DNA from: Oscheius dolichura
Taxonomy: Eukaryota > Nematoda > Chromadorea > Rhabditida > Rhabditidae
Length of the DNA: 64,000 nucleotides
NCBI GenBank assembly: GCA_932521035.1
Contig: OW051495.1
Span: forward strand, 11,346,001-11,410,000
Direction: 5' to 3'
Part shown: in pieces, positions 31,198 to 42,335 of the stretch
Layout of the letters: the number at the start of each line of letters is the position of its first letter
Position numbering within the stretch: position 1 is the first letter of the stretch
Notes under the pieces: model-generated
Databases searched by the model: none
The model's input: only the letters and a program-made list of their open reading frames with translations
What the model was told of the DNA's origin: nothing
Translations under genes and position numbers: made by a program

Positions 31198-32999
31198 TTA
31201 TTGATACTGTTCGATGGAGGGAAGAGGCGTACTCTGTCCCCTCATAGTACCCATAAATACTATATGGTAGTGATATTTCTGAGGTCTACAAGTCACAAAG
31301 AAGAGGAATGGATGATCCGCCCGGAAGGGAATACTTTTCGGCTGCATTTGACCGGTTATACTTTTCTTAGCCTCCGCGTGCTTTGCCACTGTGACAGGGG
31401 TCGTTCCTTCTTCTGTTACCTGGAAGATATTCATCTCTGTTTAATTATTTAACGTTCTACACAGTAGAAAGAGTATATCTGCCCTTACCTCGAAGACTGC
31501 CTTGTGCACCGCCTTATTTATGTGGGCATGCTTCCCCCGCGTCGCATTCGACATATCTGCCGTTGCTGTGTGGAATATCGAATTGACTCCCATGTTTTGA
31601 AGGAAATAGTTCAATTTTATTCCGGTTTCAAGTTTAATTTTAGGCAAGTAGATCTGAAACTCCCTCTTGGGGTCAATTTTAGTCGGCCAACCTTGACAGA
31701 TTCATAAGCCATGGAGTTGAACCACTTGTGGAGTTGGCGGGCACTCAAATTCTCGATGATATCGTCTAGTCCGAGTTTCTCCTTCGGAAGGAGGACGATA
31801 AACTGGAAGTGCTTGCCGTGATAGGGAAGGGAAACCATCTGGAAGTCGGGGGTCTCGAGATACTTGTGCTCGAAGCGACCATGAAGAAACGGCATCTGAA
31901 AGGAACCTTCTTACTCATTTTTTTGGGATAAATGGTTCAAAATAGTCCCTAACACCCTGTAAAAAGCCATAAAAGAGTTTGGAACCCTCGAATCAAAGAA
32001 TGACTTACTTTATAGCTCCCCTCATCCGTGTAGAACTCCCTAATCCTTGTGAGGCACTCACTGAATTGTAGGTTCCACTTGTCATGAAAGGAGATGGCAT
32101 TGACAATGATTCCTGATAGTTTGCCTGAAGAAAATAGTGTGCTAACCAATCTTATAGACAAAATTACTAGAAAATAAGTCCTTGGTTATGATTTCTTTTA
32201 TCTTGCCGCAGGTGGCCTTCTCCACGTAATGATTCACAATCTTAAATCTCTTCATTAACAGGGATCAACGTATCGTTTCTAAAATAAAATTAGTTCATGA
32301 TTAATAATAAGAAAATGAGAATACAATGTGTATTCTCTCCCCAAGGAAGGGTAAAATTGTATCCTACCTTGGCAGCTTTCTTGGAATCGTCCATATTCAA
32401 CAATTCAGCCGTGGAGTCGTAGCTCTCCTGAATTTCTTGTTGATAAGCCGGAAAAATATAATAATCCTGGCTGGAAAAGTGCACTTTCCAGGTTGAAATT
32501 ATAGAAAAGACCTTAAATACATCCGATTCGCTAAGGAGAGACTCTCCCGGTCTTTCATTATCTTCTGGTAGGCGTCTGTCAAATAGAAGAGCGTGTCTCC
32601 CTCATAGACCTCTAAAACTCACTTTTATCTAGGCTGAGTATCAAAGTCATTCAATTTCTACGCAGTTAAACGCTTGTAACATTTGATACTCAGCCTTTTC
32701 TCTTACCTAATCCGAGAAATCTATCTTTGTAGACTTCTGTAATGGACCTAGGCATCCGCAGCTCTTCGGACTGAGTATCAAATGCTTTCTCTAGATAGGG
32801 GAACAATTATAGCCAATGGGGAGAGCCTACCTTCACAGAGGACTTTAGATATCTCGTCTCGGGTTTCGCCTTCGGAGGCGGAGTAGACCAAGGCGAGAGC
32901 ATAGCGGATAGAGAACGGGGAGAAGACAGCCGACTCATTGGGATCTAACTGGCGGAGAATGTTCAAACCGAACTCAGTCTCAGCATAGAGAGGGTTCAT
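31198..32999 (-). CDS. Serpin family protein
   Basis: Serine protease inhibitor fold. ATG at 32999 gives MNPLYAETEFGLNILRQLD followed by SAVFSPFSIRYALALVYSAS, the classic helix A/B start. Later exons have LANRMYLR-type context, IIVNAISFHDKWNLQF, MPFLHGRFEHKYLETPDFQM, YHGKHFQFIVLLP and a fragment ADMSNATRGKHAHINKAVHKAVFEV. The reactive-centre region reads VTEEGTTPVTVAKHAEAKKS, then HPFLFFVTCRPQKYHYHIVF, stop at 31198. The hinge has Pro, Val and His where inhibitory serpins prefer small Ala/Thr residues, so it may be non-inhibitory. Intron lengths vary and one carries a hairpin (32631-32696). The exon after VLCEG (FDTQSEELRMPRS) is less typical. Confidence 0.88.
32631..32696. repeat. 15 bp perfect hairpin inside a serpin intron
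   Basis: aggctgagtatcaaa (32631-32645) and tttgatactcagcct (32682-32696) form a perfect stem with a 36 bp loop. The arm motif ctgagtatcaaa occurs a third time at 32770-32781, at the edge of the neighbouring exon. Confidence 0.85.
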
Positions 33000-33385
33000 T
33001 GTGTGTTTATGAATGAAAGACAACTGATGGAAACAGAAGAAAATAGAAGGCTATTGCGTAGGAGGAACCGGTTACAGCGGGTTGATTATCAACAGAAGGG
33101 AGTCACTCGCAGATCAGGTGCTGCTATTCGGGGAGGGCAGGGATTTATGAACAACTTGTGGGTCTCATTGACTAATTATGGGGGTAAGGGGGAAGAAAAC
33201 AATGAGGGTTTGGGGAGACTAGAAAAAACCTGACCTGCGCAAAGGAACACAACACGTGGCCGTCTTTTTGGAAGGGAAGGGGTTGGCCGGGTAGCGACGA
33301 GGAACTCCGAGGAACTCGTCGCTACTCCTTGCTCTTGGAGTTGTTATTTCATAGATTACGGTAGTATTTTAAATATATTAATAAA
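33000..33385. other. Intergenic between two minus-strand genes
   Basis: Promoter side of the serpin and 3' side of the BPI-like gene. Near 33276-33327 there is a local palindromic/duplicated stretch (gtagcgacgaggaactccgag and its repeat). No gene. Confidence 0.4.
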
Positions 33386-35576
33386 TTAGAAGAGAATATC
33401 AGCAAACTGCTCCATGATCTTCTTCCTCAAAACGGATTCCGTCAGGATGAAGTCCGTCCCGAGTTCTACGAAGCCTTCATGGGTTTTTAGCTCAGGTTGA
33501 ACGAAGGTTATGGTATCCTGAATAGTTTTCAGTTTAAAAATGAGAAATACGAAGAGTATACCTTTAATGGGAAGGGCATTCCCTTCTTAATGGCCTGGTT
33601 CAATTGCGGACCGATGAAGGTCTTCGCCAGCGGGGTGAGCTGCTCTATAGCGGTGGGTTCAACAGCAGGGACGGAGGATCGGTGCAGTCGAACGTTTAAT
33701 CTGTAAAAATACAGAGTCACATAAATTCTCTGGTATCAGTAAAAATGCGCTGAGATCAAATTTTGCCTGGAGGTGCACCGCCACCCTACTTGACCCTCCT
33801 TTAAAATATAGCGAACGGTACTTCCCCTCCCGAATAAGTGTTCCCCCGCTGCCTCTCACCTGTTCAGTTTCATCTCCCCGCTCAGTTTTCCATCGGCGGC
33901 TGACAATAAAATATCTGCTTGGGCATCAGCCGACGAGACCATAATCTGCTTCAGCCGGCCGTTATCTTCCACATAGGTTAGGATCCTCGCTAAAAATGGA
34001 ACTTCCCCAATCAAAAACTAAAGTATCCTCACAATCGATAGCAATAGCTCCCGATTCCCCATTGAAAGCAAAATCCGGAAGACCGTGGGGAATGAGGACA
34101 AACGAGGTTGACGTATTTGGATACGCTTCAGCGATGGCCGGGATAAGTTTGCCAACACAGACCGCGGAGGCAAAACCACCTCCGGGCTGACCGGAACAGT
34201 GGGTATTCACCAGGGTACGGTACTGCTCCGGCAGGTTGTATTTATTCAACTGAAAATGGGAAAAGAATGCTCTCATGACCATTTGTGATTACTGTACCTC
34301 AATTGTTAGCTTATTCGTCTGATAAGCATGATACAGAAGAGAATTGAAGAGATAATCCGAGGCGTAGAAATACAACATCCGATCGCTGTCTTGATTTGTG
34401 TACATTTCACTGAAATAAGTTACAGTAACCCTGTAAAATCAGAATCCTACTTGGGGAAGAAAGGAGTCGGTTCGTTGTTGTCCTCGTAGCGGATCTCTCC
34501 CCGGTGGTGGGTCTCGAAGTAGTCATACGTCACCGACGGCTGATAAATGTTCCGATTATCGATGTATAGTCCCTTGACAAAGTTCCGGATAAAACTGAGA
34601 ACCATAACGATCGTTGTTACATTTAGACAGTCTACCTCTTGATAACCTCCTTGTCCGTAAAATCGGAGTAGTCCTTGAAATGTTCCTCGAAATTGGTCCG
34701 GGTCAATCTGGCAAATATTCTCGGACTGTTTTCCTCGATTAAATGCTTCAGTTTTCTACAGAACATTGTTGGGACCCGCTGCCGGATGCCATCATTTATC
34801 AGGCCTTCGAGGGTCTTCACCAAGGGACCGAGAGGACCCTCCGGGTAGAGATTAAAATGACTGCCGGCTATGTAGGTGGAACAGTTTGACACCTGGAAAC
34901 GTGTAGAAAGAGAAGGTTATGCCTCGTACCTGGACAGCCATCTGCCCATCAGCTGTGCTCAAGAAGTCTGTCGTCAGGGCCACTGTCATCCCCACCAGAC
35001 TCCCATCAAATGTCCCATTGACTTGGAAGATTCCAGAAGTTGCGAAGAATTTCCCCACCAGCCGCATTATGTCCATGTTCTCTAGGCCGACCATAACTGA
35101 CCGAGGCGGGAGAAAGTTTACAACTGACACCTTTAACAGTCTGTAACAAGGGAAAAGGAGGACTTACTCTGGGTGGATTGTATCCCAGGACTCGAACCTC
35201 GCTTAAGTTACACTTCCCATCGGGTAATCCAGGCTGCTGGATGTCGAATACTGTCGTATAGTCATGTAACTGGGAGATCTAGAGAAGATTGTTTTGTTGT
35301 GGGAACAAAAAATACCTGTTCGTTGAGCAATTTGACTCCTACTGTCTTTAAATGATTTATTCCTTTCTTGGTCAGGCGTATTTTGACACCGGGATGACCT
35401 AAACGGAAGGATCAACAAGAAATAGGTAAGCCCAACTGACCTGGCGCCCTGTTCCACTCATAGTTTGTCTGGGAGACTTGTCTGGCTTCATTTAAGCCGC
35501 ATAAAATGGAAGACAAGACGAAAACAAGTAGTGATGATCTAACCAGCAGCTGCGGTGACGAGATCTCACTGGTCAT
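33386..35576 (-). CDS. BPI/LBP-family lipid-binding secreted protein
   Basis: Two-domain lipid-transfer protein of the BPI/LBP/CETP superfamily, expected in the extracellular fluid where it binds lipids or bacterial lipopolysaccharide. ATG at 35576 leads to a hydrophobic signal (LVRSSLLVFVLSSILCG). The N-terminal barrel has PGVKIRLTKKGINHLKTVGV and PDGKCNLSEVRV; middle exons encode SILG-free segments such as VMVGLENMDIMRLVGKFF, NCSTYIAGSHFNLYPEG and MFCRKLKHLIEEN. The C-terminal barrel has FYASDYLFNSLLYHAYQ, SFVLIPHGLPDFAFNGESG and QLNQAIKKGMPFPL, and the end is LRKKIMEQFADIL at a stop at 33386. Cys pairing (NCSTY..MFCRKL) fits the conserved disulphide. Introns are about 45-60 bp. Confidence 0.82.
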
Positions 35577-36177
35577 ATCCCGAACGGCGGCCGCCTATGT
35601 CGCGGTCGAGGGGGATCAACTATAGAGACCCGTTCTGCCCCCGGGCGAGAGATGGAGGGGCAAGAGAGCGGTTGCGAAGAAGGAAAGAAACTCGACCAAA
35701 ACCTCTTCCTGATTTGCTTTTACGGCTCATCGTATTGAATAAAATACAGAGAGAGAGAGGGAATTGACGCAAGGAAAAAGCCGGTCAGTCGGCAGCTGCG
35801 GCAAGGAGGAAAAGAAAAGAGCCGCAAGAGGGAGAAGTGTTTTTGATCTCGGCCCAATAACGGCTGATTATCTTATTCAGTGGGTGCGAGGCTATGTTCA
35901 ACGGGTACTGTAAGTGTCCTGTTATTTCATCTGGTTTTTAGAAGTCACAGGACGGCTCTTTTTCTGCGCATACTTGATAAGAGAACTAAACCATTCATTT
36001 CGACAAATTAGCTTCGAAAATTGTCAAGACTTCAAGCTGGTCAAAAAAATTCAGATTCTTGTCCAAAATGGTCAAAATACCGAATTTGACTGATTTCCTG
36101 AAAACTGTCCAGAATAATTCTTGTCGCGAATCAGTCATATCATATCGCAGCGTTCAGCTGCATTTGGTTCTTCTGCA
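35577..36177. other. Divergent intergenic region
   Basis: Lies between the BPI-like gene and the plus-strand gene at 36178. Purine-rich (gagagagagg at 35748). No gene or clear core promoter element. Confidence 0.4.
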
Positions 36178-37786
36178 ATGATCCCGGACGGTCGTCTAGA
36201 AGTCAAAGGAGCTGGACCGATTCTCCTCTTCCACTGTTATTCTACCGCGCCTCTTACCGGTGTTGCTCTTGCTGATCTCTATGGCTATGTTAGTTTCTTC
36301 TTCTTTCTACAGTAACCAGGGTCTTCTTCAGCTGAACAGTCTTCTCCAGCCATACGGTATCAGCAAATACATCGTCTGTACCGATGACAAACAGGACAGG
36401 GCGCCTCTCACTGAATGCTGTGCTCGCATCCCGGTATCGTTTGAATTTCATTCGATGCTGCAACTTTTACTTGATTTTCTTTGCCAAATTTTGATTGTCA
36501 GTAAACCAGCGGTCGCTTTTGACAGCGTCTAGACAAGAAACTGGCCGTTTGACTGTCGAATTTGGGATCTAACCCGGTCGGAACTCAGGTTCGACAGAAA
36601 GCGTATCGATGCCCCAAAGATAGAATTTGGCTGCGTAGACGGCGTATAATACTCACTAACAAGATCTGCTTTCAGAACTGTGAGGTAGTCTTCATGAGCG
36701 AGACGTTTTACGCGTTCAACGTGTGTGACCATCTGCTCTGGTACCTGAATCGTATTCTCGTTCCCGGCACCATCATCCTTCTTACTAGTGAGTCTGTCTT
36801 CTCTTTTAAACTGTTATTTTTTATTTTTGTAGATATCGAAGAAGGCTACTACTACGCGGCGATCAAGACCATCCAAGGCCTCGGCTGGCACGTCATCTTG
36901 GCCAATCAACCGTCGCCACTGCCTGCTGCTCCTGCTCAGCTGCCCTCCGTCGTCCAGCCGATTCGATCTGCCAGTAGCCAGTCAACTGCCAACCAGCCAA
37001 GTTGCTGCCGCACCAGCCTGTCGGACAGTACCCAGTCCGGCGCCAGCACGGCTCACGATACCTCGGAATTTGAGACGGCATCCGAATCCGAACCCGTTCT
37101 ACCGCATCTGTTGTCTGTTCCCGAGGTAATGCATGACTTTTTGACCAAGGGAGTTGTCCATATGACGCCGCTGGATCTGTACGGAAGTCGGCAGCTCATG
37201 GACAATTTCAAGGTTCGTTGGGATTTTTGTTGAGAATGACGGGAGGACGACGGGAAGGCCAGCTTCGAACTGTGTAAATCCGTTTTCAGAGGACGATCTG
37301 CACCTTGAACGACTGGCCCTTCTTCCCTCCGGACTACCCGATGCCGTCGTACAACAGCCGGACGGAGTCTCGTCTGATGAAGCTGATGGACAGCCTCAAT
37401 CCCGTCGAGGACAAGACCCAGAACGACATGACGGACAGGAGCAACAGCAGCATCTTCGAATGGGGCAACGAGGAGCAAGGCGTCTCGACGTGCAGCTCGA
37501 TGAGCTATGTGGATTGCTTTTTCGACCTGGAGGAGGTGAGCCGCAGTCAAGTGGTGCCGCTGATGTCGATCGAGATGCCGATTCCGGAGTCGCTGAAGAA
37601 GAATGACAAGGGCAATGGAAGGAAGCACTCGAAGCCGGCCATCAAGGCCACGCCCAAAGGCAACAAGAAGATTTGCCCTCTGAACCGTAATACTTTTATC
37701 CATTTTGATCTGGTATTAATGTAACTTGTTTAGGTTCGCACTCTACCCCGCCGACCTTCCCCGTCTCGGTCCGCAAGCCTCGTTGA
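36178..37786 (+). CDS. Hypothetical protein, possibly NYN/PIN-like
   Basis: ATG at 36178: MIPDGRLEVKGAGPILLFHC, then after an intron LLQLNSLLQPYGISKYIVCT. The third exon has DCRIWDLTRSELRFDRKRID, and the next has FYAFNVCDHLLWYLNRILVP, TIILLTNIEEGYYYAAIKTI and LGWHVILANQPSP. The alternation of strand-like hydrophobic runs with an ILLTxxxGYYYAAI-like pattern resembles NYN (Limkain/MARF1-type) ribonuclease domains, where such a strand precedes the active site, but key acidic residues cannot be verified. A Ser/Gln-rich stretch and a second conserved-looking block (VMHDFLTKGVVHM, DWPFFPPDYPMPS) follow. The C-terminus is basic and ends SVRKPR. Confidence 0.5.
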
Positions 37787-38052
37787 GTCGATAAAAGGAG
37801 AAACGAATATGAATGGATGTTTCGCCTGCAAGAGACTGCGAGAGCCACAAGCCGATAGCCTATGTGGGATTTCATTTTTTGTTTATTACGTTTATTCACT
37901 TATTTCTGGTTGATTAATAAAAAAATTTCCCAACTTTACGTTTTTTTCTCTCGAAGGGACAGTAGTAATCTAGTCGTTTATTGTGTAAAACTACTCGGCT
38001 GGTCAGGCCGAGGGGGAAAGCATAAAAGTCTGCAGAAAGGAGGAATAGGTGT

Positions 38053-38832
38053 CTATTTCCCCGAGCAGAGTCCACAAGATGTTCCACAGTATGCCATTTT
38101 CTCCTGCTGGGTGTAGAAAGACGAAGTACAGAAGCCATTTTTGACCCAGCTGGCACAGTTTGCATTGTTGTTTCCACAGCTGCTGCTTCCAGAGGAGGAG
38201 GTGCTGCTGGAGGAGCAGAGGCCGCATGTTCGCTGGCAGTTGGACTGGAATTATAGATCCTGTGGTTAAATTTTTGGGAAAGCTCACAGCTACGAAGGAT
38301 TCGAGTCCCTTTGTTACACAGATGGTCGGCTGGGATGCACAGTCAGGAGCGGAGTCGATGCACCCGCCGAGGAGACAGAAGCCACAGACATTCGGGCAGT
38401 CCTGGGCGATGATGGCTCTCCAGCTGGCATCCTGGCACATTCGGGAAGTGACCTGGTTGCACTGGATTCTCGGGTCTGAAGTGGTTTTCTGATTAATAGA
38501 GGAGAAATTGTCCTACAAGGAGAGTTATTACAGCTGTAGGCGGGGGTCTGGCAGCAGTAGCCACAGGTCTTGGGGCAGGTGGCAATGGCCATCGACTTCA
38601 GGTCCTCGCTGGGTCCATTGGTTCCGTTGAAACAGGGCGAGGGCCGGGTGCCATTGCCTCCAGCTACTACGGCACTGTTATTCATGTAGAGAGTACCACA
38701 AGCCGCGTCAGAATAGACATTGGAGCAGGCCACGGCATTGGGAGCGTAGAACCCGCCGACGGTACAGTTAGCATCGAGCATCTGAGCTGAAGCGGAGGAG
38801 AAGGCAGCCAGGGAGAGGAGAAGACCAAGCAT
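38053..38832 (-). CDS. Secreted ShKT-domain protein
   Basis: ATG at 38832 gives a strong signal peptide (MLGLLLSLAAFSSASA). The mature part is Cys-rich with repeated ShKT six-Cys patterns: CSNVYSDAACGTLY..ATCPKTCGYC, CNQVTSRMCQDASWRAI..DCPNVCGFC, CIDSAPDC..NCQRTCGLC, and CASWVKNGFCTSSF..YCGTSCGLC. A Ser/Asn-rich spacer precedes the last one, and a short tail ends at the stop at 38053. ShKT domains in nematodes occur in secreted proteins and as appendages of proteases; none of those enzymes is attached here. The first two units are interrupted by insertions relative to the consensus. Confidence 0.85.
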
Positions 38833-39305
38833 GGTTGGATTGGATGCTCTCTTGGTGGAGTAGGATCCTTTTATAGGACTGTTATGGACCAATTGGTTTC
38901 ATTGTTTCAGGGAGCGATATTTCAGAAAGGCTTAGTGCAAGTAAATATTCCATTTAGAGAGATGAAAGGGGTGATTGGACGAGCAAATGACAGTTGGACT
39001 CTTAAAAAAAGATCGTCTCGCCTTCCTGATCATGAAATGCTGAAATTATAAAGTTACAGATGATTTTCACATTATTTTCCATTGTTTTTATGTCTAAAAC
39101 AGGCAGTTCTGTTCTCCTGCCGCATTACCTGCTCCATTCTGCACGGAGCGGCGAAAAGTGCGCACAGTTTGGCAGGATTCCATAGATACCCTTTTTTTGG
39201 TTAAACCATAGAAATACGACTCTTTCCGTGTGATTTTATCTAGTACAAATAGTTATTCCTGCTCTTTTTAATTGCCTAAATCTAACAACATATCCTTTGG
39301 ACAGG
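38833..39305. other. Divergent promoter region
   Basis: Between the minus-strand ShKT gene and the plus-strand F-box-like gene. Apart from the TATA box, nothing distinctive. Confidence 0.4.
38867..38875 (-). promoter_or_regulatory. TATA box of the ShKT gene
   Basis: TATAAAAGG on the minus strand, about 35 bp before the ATG of the ShKT gene, so the 5' UTR would be very short. Confidence 0.5.
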
Positions 39306-40532
39306 ATGGAAGTCTTTCGACTGCTTGATTTGGAGCAACAGCTACTAGAAAAAGTCATCACAAAGGTAGGCTTCCTTTTATCGATTTATTTATTTTCTTT
39401 ATTAATATTTCAGGTCACAGAAAAGAGTTATTTTCGTCTCCGAGAAACATGTTCTGGCATGGACGAGTTCATTAAAGCCAGCACTAATATCTCTGTCCGC
39501 CTGGATCGACATTTTAGGTTTAGATTGATTATTAAGTGAGAGAGCGTTCTTATTGCTCTTCCTAATATAACCATTTCTAGCAGACACGACCCGGCATATT
39601 GGCTAGAATTCCTAACAAATCAGCGTGTTCAAAGAGGTGCTAAACTTGATGTCTTCCATGGAGTACAGTTGGACAGGGTCACCTTCTCTCATTTCGACCT
39701 TTCCGCCTATGATAACACACCGTTGAATAAGGCTCTCTCTCCTTCTGGTCAGTAAATTGCTTTCTTATCTTTATGACAAATTCCATTGTTGTAGGTGCCA
39801 GTGAGCAATTTGGTCACCTGTGTCGGACTCTAAAGAAGAATCGGATAACCAGTAGGCTATTAATGATTTCAAGCGCGGGGATAGAAGGACAGATAAAAGC
39901 TGGAGTGACTATCGAACAGTTCACGAAACTCTTCGAGATCTTACGACCTGTAAACCTCCACTTGAACAGTAGGGGCAGCAGCCTGTATGAAATATTTCTC
40001 CAGCTGAAAGGACTGGTAAGCTTTACAGTTTTCTATTAGAGTTTTAATTTTAGAAAAGTGTACGTTTATTTATGAATTTGAATGATGTCTTCACGGCGGC
40101 TCCAAAACTCATTGCCGCCTTTCCAGAAGTGGCTATTAGTAGTCCATTCGAAGAACGAATCACAGACTCCGTTGTCGTTGAATCGCTTCGAAAAATCCTC
40201 CAGGTAGTCATCTACCCAACGGGTTTTTCTATTTGCCTCTTCAGATTCTCCGTTCTTCTCCAAATGTTAATAAATTTCAATTCGAGATATCCGGATTGTG
40301 GAGATTAGGTGCTAGAGATGCATTCGAGGAAGAGCTCCATGACTTCAACTTGAGGGAACCAATTAGGCAGCCCTATGGCTTCTCAGCTTTCGTCGGCTTG
40401 CCTCAACATCTTCCCAATGGCTCCTTCTGTCAAGTCATTGCTGAATATGGCGAATCAGTTATGCCGCGACGAGCATATGTTGCGTTCCCTCCTCTTGATC
40501 CTGAGCAGACTGCTATATTCTATACTGAGTAA
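39306..40532 (+). CDS. F-box-like hypothetical protein
   Basis: ATG at 39306: MEVFRLLDLEQQLLEKVITK, then KSYFRLRETCSGMDEFIKAS after a 50 bp intron. The LLxLxxxLLxxVI...LRxTC pattern is that of an F-box, so it could act as an SCF ubiquitin ligase adaptor. The rest (YWLEFLTNQRV, QFTKLFEILRPVNLHLNS, LRSSPNVNKFQFEISGLWRL) resembles the leucine-rich or FTH-like C-terminal domains found in nematode F-box proteins, but I cannot confirm it. Five or more exons with introns of 40-60 bp. Stop at 40530 overlaps an AATAAA-like signal. Confidence 0.6.
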
Positions 40533-40731
40533 ATAAAACGTGTCTGGTAGAACCTATATTTCCCCATTTTCTGAAGTTCTAGAAAATTCCAAATTTCCAT
40601 TCATTATCCTTTCCCACCCAGGTTGTTTGTTACCACGTTCACTCTCACGAACGCTTCCTTGCACAGGGTATAATAAAGTTTATGGGAAAATCAAAGTCTA
40701 GTCGTTTATTATTATTATCTTTTTAATTCAT

Positions 40732-41904
40732 CTAGAAGTTAGTACCAGATGATCGTGACTTGAAAATCTTTGTGGCACTAGGTTCACCCGTGTCTCTTCT
40801 CAGGAATGTCTTCTTGATCCATTTGTTGTACGGTCGAACAAAATACAAGGCTCCCAAGGGGCTGGTCACGGGGAGAAAGCCTAAAAGTCATAGCTTTAGT
40901 CTCTGGAGAAAAAGTACCAGCAATGAGAAATGTGGCATATTCCAGCATCGGATGGTTGTAGATGCTCAGCTGTCCCACAGCGTAGGTCAAGACGGCAACG
41001 AAGAATAGTCCCGGCAGGATGGCTTGAAATGTCAGAGCCTTGAAGGAAGTGCCTTACTCTAACTTCTATAAGTTAGCCTCACATTTAGCAGTTGTTTATG
41101 CATGGCTTTGGTGTTTTCTGACATTTTGTGGCCATTCAATTTCTGGACGATCTTCTTCCGGAACCAAATGATGGCTATATAAACGGGGGAGACGGGCAGG
41201 GCCATGTGCAGGATGGTAAACAACACCTTCCATTTGAAGATATCCTTATTCCCAGAAATTGCATGTCCCTCCAATTCGTAGTCAGGAAAGGTGGAGCGGA
41301 GAATGTCGACCATCTCTTTGGGATCGTCAGACGCGATGGAAAATGTAATCTAAACCTATTTTGAGGAAAAAAAGGGAGATAGCGTACGAATTGGAAGAAG
41401 GAGATGGAGTAGAAGCTCAAAAGAACAAAAATAATTATTTTCCTTGTGGGATTGACTTGTCTCAAGACGAGGTAACGGTACATGAAGGAGAGGAGCAGAC
41501 TCCAGAGAGTGTGCGCATAGCAGTGGAGCATTACAGAATAACTGAAACGGGAACTTCTTCAGAAGAAGCTGCTCGGCTTGCCTGACGTAGCAGACCAGCG
41601 AGCCGAAATATTTACAGGGGCCACTTGAAATATAGGCGAGACTGAAGCCAATGGGAATGATCCTGTAATTCAGAAATTCTGGTGACTTATTGAAGAAAGA
41701 ATACCTTTGCTGTACGAAGATGGCCGTCAGACATCCACAGAAATCAGTCAGGGCAAAATTAAACATGAGAATGGAATAGGTTTGAATGTTATTAGGCGTC
41801 CGGGCTAGTACCAGATAGAGAAGAAGGCCGTTAGCAATCAGGCCGATACAATTTGAGGCGGTGTGAACGACGATAGCCCCGAGTTCTGCCGGAGAGATGG
41901 ACAT
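40732..41904 (-). CDS. Nematode 7TM chemoreceptor, srd-like
   Basis: ATG at 41904 (MSISPAELG); the longer frame upstream starts with a non-ATG codon. TM1 reads NCIGLIANGLLLYLVLARTP, followed by NNIQTYSILMFNFALTDFCG, the Srd-type (T/S)P..M..YS.L..NFA..D pattern. Later exons carry HTLWSLLLSFMYRYLVLRQV (TM3/ICL2), KIIIFVLLSFYSISFFQFV (TM4), WKVLFTILHMALPVSPVYIA (TM5), FQAILPGLFFVAVLTYAVG (TM6) and FPLVTSPLGALYFVRPYNKW (TM7). The C-terminus is SSGTNF. Introns are about 45-55 bp, and no frame damage was noticed. Confidence 0.75.
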
Positions 41905-42335
41905 CGGAGGAAGAACGGCACGCACAAATGGAATACTGACCTTTTATAGAGATGTAAATGAGATAAATGAAATTAGAACGTTCAGAATACACTCACGCAT
42001 GGAGAAGTATGGGAATATTGGGAACAAACACGTGTAGCAAAGGTCCGGGGAGCTTTCCACCCGGTCTACCCAGCTCTCTTCAGAGAAACTTTCGCTTTTA
42101 TCGAATGATAACACATTCTCTTCCTTTTTTCGTGAGAAAGCTTCAAATGTTGCTTTATTTCTCCTGCTCTTCCACAAATTCGTCTGATTCAAATTACCAT
42201 CCTTCCTGTAAGTTTCCAATCTATCGACCAGTTAGCACCGGATTATACTGGAAATTACCACTTGCAATATAAAAGAAACTCGTCGGCCAGCTTACTTCAT
42301 TCAGAAGAACGTCTCCTGGTTAGCTGGTCGTCATC
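41905..42335. other. Divergent intergenic region
   Basis: Between the srd-like gene and the next plus-strand gene. A TATAAAAG stretch near 42269 precedes the ATG at 42336 by about 65 bp and may be its core promoter. Confidence 0.4.

Noticed and set aside
37053..37703. 216-codon minus-strand frame
   Set aside because: Antisense to the plus-strand gene at 36178, whose exons splice in frame.
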